DNA from: Microcaldota archaeon
GTDB lineage: Archaea; Micrarchaeota; Micrarchaeia; Anstonellales; Bilamarchaeaceae
Length of the DNA stretch: 42,354 bases
Direction of reading: 5' to 3'
NCBI GenBank assembly: GCA_016212505.1
Contig: JACRGB010000027.1
Location: 1-42,354 of the forward strand
How positions within the stretch are numbered: the first letter of the stretch is position 1; the number at the start of each line of letters is the position of its first letter. Both the position numbers and the translations under genes were made by a program. Below are positions 36,497 to 42,354 of this stretch, in pieces. Under the pieces are notes generated by a model that did no database searches, had not been told where the DNA came from, and worked only from the letters and a program-made list of their open reading frames with translations.

Positions 36497-36780
36497 CAAA
36501 CCACGAAAGTAATGCAACAGGTTTTGCCGATGCTAACCTCAGCGTGGTTTGCTATTGATGCGCACATGTTCGGAGTGCCGAACATGTCATGATCATAGCT
36601 GATCGTGACTATCTTGAAACCTTTGGTTTCAAGGACATGGCGCAAAATGTCGCTTTTTTGCGACATTTACGCCGCATTTTTTATTGCGGCAGCCATAAAT
36701 TTAGTCAAAAACCGAAAAAGCGTAGGTTTAAAGATAGACTAAAACATAGTAGTATTCGTAGTACGAAGAATCGTACTCAA
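36497..36780 (+). ncRNA. Candidate structured RNA: multibranched array of hairpins (strand uncertain)
   Basis: AAACCACG/CGTGGTTT; ACATGTTCGG/CCGAACATGT; CATGATC/GATCGTG; CTTGAAACC/GGTTTCAAG; AAATGTCGC/GCGACATTT; GCCGCA/TGCGGC; GTACGA/TCGTAC. Confidence 0.4.
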
Positions 36781-36797
36781 TAAAATAAGGTGAATAA

Positions 36798-36944
36798 ATG
36801 GGATATGAAGGTAGCGGCGGAGATCGCACAATGTATGACGCAACTTGTGCAAAATGCGGTCAAGCTTGTCAAGTTCCTTTTAAACCGACTGAAGGCAGAC
36901 CGGTTTATTGCAGGAACTGTTACAAACCAAAACCAAGATACTAG
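36798..36944 (+). CDS. Small zinc-ribbon protein (48 aa), absent from ORF track
   Basis: MGYEGSGGDRTMYDATCAKCGQACQVPFKPTEGRPVYCRNCYKPKPRY. Confidence 0.8.
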   Translation: MGYEGSGGDRTMYDATCAKCGQACQVPFKPTEGRPVYCRNCYKPKPRY

Positions 36945-37073
36945 AATTTAGTGAAGTTTTAGAATATCTGTTAATTTTTGTATTTGTTTTTTTGCTAATA
37001 AAATTTGTTTTTTAATTGTATTGGAAAACGTATAATTTCCAAAAGGTACAAATTTTGCGAAATTTATCCTTCG

Positions 37074-37499
37074 TCATTTTATCTTGAGGAGTAAATTCTC
37101 TGCTTTTTTTAGAATTTCTTTTGCATTATCATAGGTTAGCCGAGAGATCGCCTCTTCATAAGAAAGCCATTCAAAACCTATGTGTTCATGAGACAATTTT
37201 ATTTTGGTTATACTAGTTTTTGCAAGGAAAAAATAAACGTCTTTGTAGAATTTTTTTCCTTTCATAGAATAATAATAGGATATGTGTTCGCGAAAATCAG
37301 GCACAAAAACCAAATCATCAACACCGGTTTCTTCTAGTGTTTCGCGCTTTGCAGTATCTATTTCATCTTCGCCTTTTTCAACATGGCCTTTTGGAAAATC
37401 CCAATGTTTTGCACTATACTGCAGAATAAGATAGCGACGGTCCACCTCAGTCGCGCCTTTCCGAAACAATACAACGCCGCAGGATTTTTCTTTAATCAT
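37074..37499 (-). CDS. NUDIX hydrolase
   Basis: FPKGHVEKGEDEIDTAKRETLEETGV Nudix box. Confidence 0.9.
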   Translation of the reverse strand: MIKEKSCGVVLFRKGATEVDRRYLILQYSAKHWDFPKGHVEKGEDEIDTAKRETLEETGVDDLVFVPDFREHISYYYSMKGKKFYKDVYFFLAKTSITKIKLSHEHIGFEWLSYEEAISRLTYDNAKEILKKAENLLLKIK

Positions 37500-37577
37500 A
37501 GAATGAACTGCCAGGGAACAAATTTATAAACAATAGCATTCATTATTCCTTTGCTAAATCACTAATTAGGTGTAATT

Positions 37578-37730
37578 ATGGGTAAATTTCCAGAAGCAGA
37601 CTTAAGGCTAGCACAGATCACGATTTGCAGGCGATGCAAAAGCAGGAATAGTAAGAATTCGGATAAATGCCGAAAATGCGGCTCATCATATATGAGGCCA
37701 AAGAGGAGAGAAATAAGAGCAAAGAAATGA
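37578..37730 (+). CDS. rpl40e: Large ribosomal subunit protein eL40, absent from ORF track
   Basis: MGKFPEADLRLAQITICRRCKSRNSKNSDKCRKCGSSYMRPKRREIRAKK. Confidence 0.87.
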   Translation: MGKFPEADLRLAQITICRRCKSRNSKNSDKCRKCGSSYMRPKRREIRAKK

Positions 37731-37809
37731 AGGTAAAATGCGCTTGGGAATGGTTAAAAAGCCTTCTGGGCACAGGTAAAAAGGTCATATTAAACAGATA
37801 GGTGAACTA

Positions 37810-38238
37810 ATGGGAAATGGAGAATTTGCAGGAAGAAATCTCATGCGTAAACGCAAAAAACATCGATGGTTATCCAAGAGATGGAAGAGAAAAGCAATGA
37901 AACTAAAGGAGAAATTCGATCCTCTTGAAGGGGCTCCTCAGGCACGTGCAATAGTTCTGGAAAAAATCGTCCTCGAGCAAAAACAGCCTCACTCAGGCCT
38001 TATTAAGTGCGTAAAATGCCAGTTAATCAAAAACGGCAAGGTAATCAGCGCACACGCACCTCGGGATAAGGCAATTTCTTTTATTGATGAACACGATGAA
38101 ATCATAGTAGCCGGCCTTGGCGGTTCACAACGCGGCCAGATGGGTTCGATTCCTGGTGTTCGTTATAAGGTAGTGTCTGTTAATCACGCTGATTTGCAGA
38201 TGCTCAGACGAGGAAAGAAGGAAAAACCAAAGCGATGA
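37810..38238 (+). CDS. rps12: Small ribosomal subunit protein uS12
   Basis: [13 protein letters not shown]...[20 protein letters not shown]...IPGVRYKVV. Confidence 0.9.
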   Translation: MGNGEFAGRNLMRKRKKHRWLSKRWKRKAMKLKEKFDPLEGAPQARAIVLEKIVLEQKQPHSGLIKCVKCQLIKNGKVISAHAPRDKAISFIDEHDEIIVAGLGGSQRGQMGSIPGVRYKVVSVNHADLQMLRRGKKEKPKR

Positions 38239-38258
38239 ATTAAATTGGTGAAACATTT

Positions 38259-38864
38259 ATGGACAAGTTATTTGGAAAATATCCACTTGAAAATCTTGAA
38301 ATCAAAGATAAAAGCATTGCACAGGTCATTTGCTTAACCTCAGTTTATGTGCCACACACATTCGGCAGGCTTTCACGGGAAAAACTCGGAAAAATGCAGA
38401 TGAATGTTGTTGAAAGGTTGGCAAATAAGCTCATGAGAGGAGGAACTGGTGAAAAAACCTCAGGTAAAGTCATCAGAACCAAAGGCCAGATGCAGGGCAA
38501 GAAATTGCGTGCCCTTAAGTTTGTTGAAAAGGCAATGCAGATGGTTGAGGAACAAACCAAGGAAAACCCAGTACAAGTACTTATTCGTGCACTTGAATAT
38601 GCTGCTCCCCGAGAAGATGTAACAAGAGTATCTCATGGTGGTGTATCATACCAGGTTGCAGTAGATGTTTCAGCAACAAGACGATTGGACATGGCTCTTA
38701 GAAACATTGCACTTGCTGCACTAATGGGCTCATTTAACAAGCCAAAATCTCTTGCCCAGTCATTAGCAGATGAAATAATCGCAACAGGAAAAGGCGATAT
38801 GCAGGGAAGTTACGCAATAAAGAAGCGTGACGAAACTGAACGTATGGCACGATCAGCAAGATAA
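38259..38864 (+). CDS. rps7: Small ribosomal subunit protein uS7
   Basis: NPVQVLIRALEYAAPREDVTRVSHGGVSYQVAVDVSATRRLDMALRNIA. Confidence 0.93.
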   Translation: MDKLFGKYPLENLEIKDKSIAQVICLTSVYVPHTFGRLSREKLGKMQMNVVERLANKLMRGGTGEKTSGKVIRTKGQMQGKKLRALKFVEKAMQMVEEQTKENPVQVLIRALEYAAPREDVTRVSHGGVSYQVAVDVSATRRLDMALRNIALAALMGSFNKPKSLAQSLADEIIATGKGDMQGSYAIKKRDETERMARSAR

Positions 38865-38905
38865 ATTCGGTTGATGATTTTTTATTTTTTTGTTTCTTAT
38901 TTTGA

Positions 38906-39628
38906 TTATTTGGGTATGTTTTCAGCCCTTAATAACAACGACCAGGTTCTGAAAAATTCGCTATTAATTATCCCATAACTTACGCTAGATATTCCACCAG
39001 CTGGATCAAGAAGAATATGGAAGGGTTGGGAGATATTTGGGGCATAAGGTAATGAAATATTATTCACAAGTACGCTGAGTGCACCCTCAGGAATAATTAA
39101 TTTAAGATAACGATTATTTTGAAACTCAACAGTTGCAGAAGCCGTCAGATCTTTAGGAGATTGATGATTAGGAAGAATCGACAAACTAACAACGATCAAG
39201 CGATCAGGTAGTTTAAGGGCCAGACTATTGAGATATCTTCGCTCATATTTTGAGGTTTCACCAAAAACCAGCAATACGCATTTGCCTTTTGCATAGCGCT
39301 CTATAAAATTTAGAAGACCACTGCTTGATCGATCAATTCGAATACGTCCTGGTTTTGCTCCTTCATCATAATTTATTGGCTCTCCATTAATATCGAAAAC
39401 CAAAACATTTGGCCAATTTCTTAATTCAGATTTATTTCCAAACCTTGGATAAGCACAAACAATCTTGCTAGAGCCATCAAGCTGGGTGGTAGCGCAGCCT
39501 GCAATAGCTAGAGAAGCAGCTAAACAAATTGCGCCTAGAGATTTGTAGAAAAGTCGCGGGGCTCCTTGATCGAATTGTTGATTAGCTTGATGAGCCGCAG
39601 TTAATTGAGGCCTTTTATGAGAAGGCAT
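38906..39628 (-). CDS. Hypothetical lipoprotein/secreted protein
   Basis: Hydrophobic segment with LAIAGCATTQ lipobox-like motif. Confidence 0.5.
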   Translation of the reverse strand: MPSHKRPQLTAAHQANQQFDQGAPRLFYKSLGAICLAASLAIAGCATTQLDGSSKIVCAYPRFGNKSELRNWPNVLVFDINGEPINYDEGAKPGRIRIDRSSSGLLNFIERYAKGKCVLLVFGETSKYERRYLNSLALKLPDRLIVVSLSILPNHQSPKDLTASATVEFQNNRYLKLIIPEGALSVLVNNISLPYAPNISQPFHILLDPAGGISSVSYGIINSEFFRTWSLLLRAENIPK

Positions 39629-39718
39629 GATAAGATTATTGATAAATTGGGTTTAAAAATGGAAACCAAATGAATAAAGCTAACTAATAAAATAGTATCA
39701 GCACAGATAAATGAAAAG

Positions 39719-39877
39719 GTGATTCATTTGATAGAATACGGAGAATTCAAGGGAAATAAGCTCATAATCCTCAAAAGAAGCGAAGAGGACCCATACCCAT
39801 TTAGTTTTGGAAAGGGAAAAGCAAAACTTATTGTTGAAAATTATGATGCAATAAAGAAATTTGCTGAAGAAGAGTAG
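39719..39877 (+). CDS. Small conserved-type archaeal protein, absent from ORF track
   Basis: GTG start; VIHLIEYGEFKGNKLIILKRSEEDPYPFSFGKGKAKLIVENYDAIKKFAEEE. Confidence 0.65.
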   Translation: MIHLIEYGEFKGNKLIILKRSEEDPYPFSFGKGKAKLIVENYDAIKKFAEEE

Positions 39878-40000
39878 TTTGGTTTCGCTATCTAAAAATA
39901 GAGGAGGAAAGTTAGCTTTTATATTCTTTTCCCTCCTCATTAAGTTGATTCTAATTGCTTAGATGTTTGAGAATTAATGAGAATTATTTAGGTGTAGCTT

Positions 40001-42193
40001 ATGGCACGAAAAGAAGCAGTAGTTGAAGAAGTACAGAGATTGATGGATGCTCCAGATAATATCCGAAATGTCGCAATTATCGCGCACGTTGACCATGGAA
40101 AAACAACGTTAACCGATTCGCTCGTTGCACGTGCGGGACTAATCAGCAAGGAACTAGCCGGATCGCAAAGGATGATGGATTTTGATGAGCAGGAAGCTGC
40201 CCGTGGAATTACAATTAAATCAGCCAACATTTCTCTTGGTTTTGCTTACGAAGGAAAAAATTATTTGATCAACTTAATCGATACACCAGGCCACGTGGAC
40301 TTTGGTTTCCACGTAGTAAGGGCAATGCGCGCGGTTGACGGGGTTTGTTTGGTTATCGACTCGGTCGAAGGAGTGATGCCGCAAACTGAAACGAACTTAA
40401 GGCAGGCACTAAAGGAACGTGCAAGGCCAGTCCTGTTTATCAATAAGATCGACCGTCTGATCAACGAACTCAAATTAGACGCAACGCAGATGCAGCAGAG
40501 ATTTATCAAGATCATCACGCAGGTAAACAAGATCATTGAAACGAACGCACCTGAAGATAAGAAAGACGAATGGATGATCAAAGTAGATAAAGGAAACGTT
40601 GCATTTGGTACTGCCTTCAACAAATGGGCAATATCAATTAGTGCAATGAAAAAATTCAATATCTCATTCAAGGACATTTATGATAAGTGCACCAAAGGCG
40701 AACATGCCTGGCTGGTCGAGCGCAGCCCGCTTGATGAAGTCATGTTAGAAATGATCATAAAACACATCCCAAACCCAAAAGTAGCCCAACCATACAGAAT
40801 CCCGGTTCTTTGGAAGAATGGTGATTTAACTACTGAAGAAGGAAAAAGCATGCTTGCAACCGATCCAAAAGCAAAAGCAATTGGCGTATGTTTTGGGGTT
40901 GCTTATGATGAGCATGCAGGAGAAGTTGCAGTCGTCCGATTATTTGCCGGAACGGTAGAAAAGGGAACTAACCTTTATGTTTCAACCAAAAAGCAATATG
41001 CAAAAGTACAGCAGGTCGGTATCTACATGGGTCCTGACCGGGTTGGTGCCGAGCGAGTGGTTGCAGGAAATATCGGCGCTTTTGTCGGATTAAAAGATGT
41101 TTATGTAGGTGAAACAGTATCGGTTGATCCGATCACACCATTCGAACAGATAAAACACTATTCCGAGCCAGTCATTACCAAGTCAATTGAAGTTAAGGAG
41201 CAGAAGGACTTACCAAAATTAATCGAAGCGCTTCGTTCAATTTCAAAGGAAGACCCGACGATCAAAATTACTTTGAATAAGGATACGGGCGAACACCTGG
41301 TAAGCGGAAACGGTGAACTGCACCTTGAAATTATCGAGTACAAAATAACCCAGGAAAAGAAAATACCGATTATTACTTCTCCGCCAATTGTCGTTTACCG
41401 CGAAGCATTGCTTGGTAAAAGTCCTATTGTAGAAGGAAAGTCGCCAAATAAGCACAACAGAATTAAATTCTCTGTTGAGCCATTAGAGCCGGAAATCATA
41501 AAGGCAATTGAAGATGGGACAATCCCAGAAGGAAGGCCAAAGGGAAGGGAAGTTTGGGAAAAACTTGTTGAACTAGGCATGGACCGTGAAGAAGCAAGAA
41601 ATGTTTATGATGTGCACAATTCGTCCATGCTCATTAACAGAACAAAAGGTATCCAGTACCTTAATGAAGTGGAAGAATTGCTCATACAAGGATTTGAAGA
41701 AGCGCTGGAGCAGGGACCACTCGCAAAAGAAAAAATGAGCGGGATCAAGGTCAAACTCGAAGATGCGACACTACACGAAGATAATATACACAGGGGACCA
41801 GCACAAATGATTCCAACTGCAAAAAGGCCTATTTATGCAGCACTTCTTTATGGTGGAATGACATTGCTCGAGCCAAAGCAGAAAGTTTTGATTAACACCT
41901 TGCAGGATTATGCTGGCGCAGTCATTAACCTAACAAATGGAAGAAGAGGCCAACTAGTTGATATGCAACAAGAAGGTGAAAATGCAACAATCACTACAGT
42001 TCTTCCAGTTGCTGAAATGTTTGGTTTTGCCAATGACTTAAGAGGCGCAACTCAGGGCCGGGCCATTTGGTACCAGGAATATGCGGGTTATCATCCGATG
42101 CCAAAAGAATTGGTGCTTAAAGTTGTCAAGCAAATCCGAGAAAGAAAAGGCGAAAAAGCAGAAATGCCAACTCCTCAATTCTTCCTGGAATAG
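40001..42193 (+). CDS. fusA: Archaeal translation elongation factor EF-2
   Basis: IAHVDHGKTTLTDSL, DTPGHVDFG, NKIDR; diphthamide-site context DNIHRGPAQMIPT. Confidence 0.97.
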   Translation: MARKEAVVEEVQRLMDAPDNIRNVAIIAHVDHGKTTLTDSLVARAGLISKELAGSQRMMDFDEQEAARGITIKSANISLGFAYEGKNYLINLIDTPGHVDFGFHVVRAMRAVDGVCLVIDSVEGVMPQTETNLRQALKERARPVLFINKIDRLINELKLDATQMQQRFIKIITQVNKIIETNAPEDKKDEWMIKVDKGNVAFGTAFNKWAISISAMKKFNISFKDIYDKCTKGEHAWLVERSPLDEVMLEMIIKHIPNPKVAQPYRIPVLWKNGDLTTEEGKSMLATDPKAKAIGVCFGVAYDEHAGEVAVVRLFAGTVEKGTNLYVSTKKQYAKVQQVGIYMGPDRVGAERVVAGNIGAFVGLKDVYVGETVSVDPITPFEQIKHYSEPVITKSIEVKEQKDLPKLIEALRSISKEDPTIKITLNKDTGEHLVSGNGELHLEIIEYKITQEKKIPIITSPPIVVYREALLGKSPIVEGKSPNKHNRIKFSVEPLEPEIIKAIEDGTIPEGRPKGREVWEKLVELGMDREEARNVYDVHNSSMLINRTKGIQYLNEVEELLIQGFEEALEQGPLAKEKMSGIKVKLEDATLHEDNIHRGPAQMIPTAKRPIYAALLYGGMTLLEPKQKVLINTLQDYAGAVINLTNGRRGQLVDMQQEGENATITTVLPVAEMFGFANDLRGATQGRAIWYQEYAGYHPMPKELVLKVVKQIRERKGEKAEMPTPQFFLE

Positions 42194-42227
42194 TTCTGCT
42201 AACTTTTTCTTTAATTTATGACATCCT

Positions 42228-42247
42228 CCCCACCCTAAAGGGTGGGG
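42228..42247. repeat. IS200/IS605-type subterminal hairpin CCCCACCC-TAAA-GGGTGGGG
   Basis: Perfect inverted repeat just downstream of the partial TnpA reading frame. Confidence 0.7.
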
Positions 42248-42264
42248 TTTCCTTTTTTGGGATG

Positions 42265-42354
42265 TCAAAAACTCACAAGAGTTTTTTGTACTGATTGATT
42301 TTGCACATATTTTCTTACAGTCTTCAGATCAACATCACTAACCGTCCTGAAGAA
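42265..42354 (-). mobile_element. tnpA: IS200/IS605 TnpA, C-terminal part only (truncated by window end)
   Basis: Minus-strand translation FFRTVSDVDLKTVRKYVQNQSVQKTLVSF* matches the Y1 transposase C-terminus. Confidence 0.75.

Noticed and set aside
36589-36783. 64-aa plus-strand ORF in the hairpin cluster
   Set aside because: Overlaps perfect inverted repeats; more likely noncoding.
38140-38165. GGTTCGATTCC T-arm-like sequence
   Set aside because: Lies inside the uS12 coding frame; no acceptor or anticodon arms.
42219-42354. Complete IS200/IS605 element with TnpB/omega-RNA
   Set aside because: Only one end and the last ~29 aa of TnpA are inside the window; no TnpB visible.

Overview
Archaeal chromosome segment. 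The archaeal-type genes are EF-2, uS12, uS7, L40e, Lrp/AsnC regulators, Orc1/Cdc6 and intron-containing tRNAs. A DPANN/Micrarchaeota-like host is my inference and is not proven. Main results: (1) Two tRNA genes each carry two introns, mostly at non-canonical positions. tRNA-Ile(GAU) at 6386-6572(-) has a D-loop intron and an anticodon-loop intron. tRNA-Leu(UAG) at 7892-8154(+) has a D-loop intron and a T-loop intron. (2) A genomic island begins at the 3' end of tRNA-Leu. It has a tyrosine integrase, Orc1/Cdc6 (apparently frameshifted), a small histone-fold protein, and a minimal type IV secretion-like operon: solo MTase, two VirB2-like pilins, a surface glycoprotein, a VirB6-like protein, a PrgI/VirB3-VirB4N protein, and VirB4 with a nuclease-like tail. 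No relaxase or VirD4 was recognised. Three copies of a 24-nt palindrome lie upstream of its transcription units. (3) A metal/cation transport block follows: ZnuABC, a P-type ATPase with an unusual SPA motif, FTR1 and two CaCA exchangers. (4) An AAA+/DUF4143 ATPase lies between structured direct repeats exactly 1400 bp apart. Next come a helical-repeat protein with a caspase-like (clan CD) domain and a DNA methyltransferase. The protease and MTase segments are delimited by direct copies of TGCTCCCTGCA, which matches the 3' end of tRNA-Leu. This suggests stepwise accretion at one tRNA site, and the protease cassette is the best candidate here for an undescribed (possibly defence) system. (5) The rest is mostly core or conserved small genes, with IS200/IS605 remnants and many short, tight intergenic hairpins.
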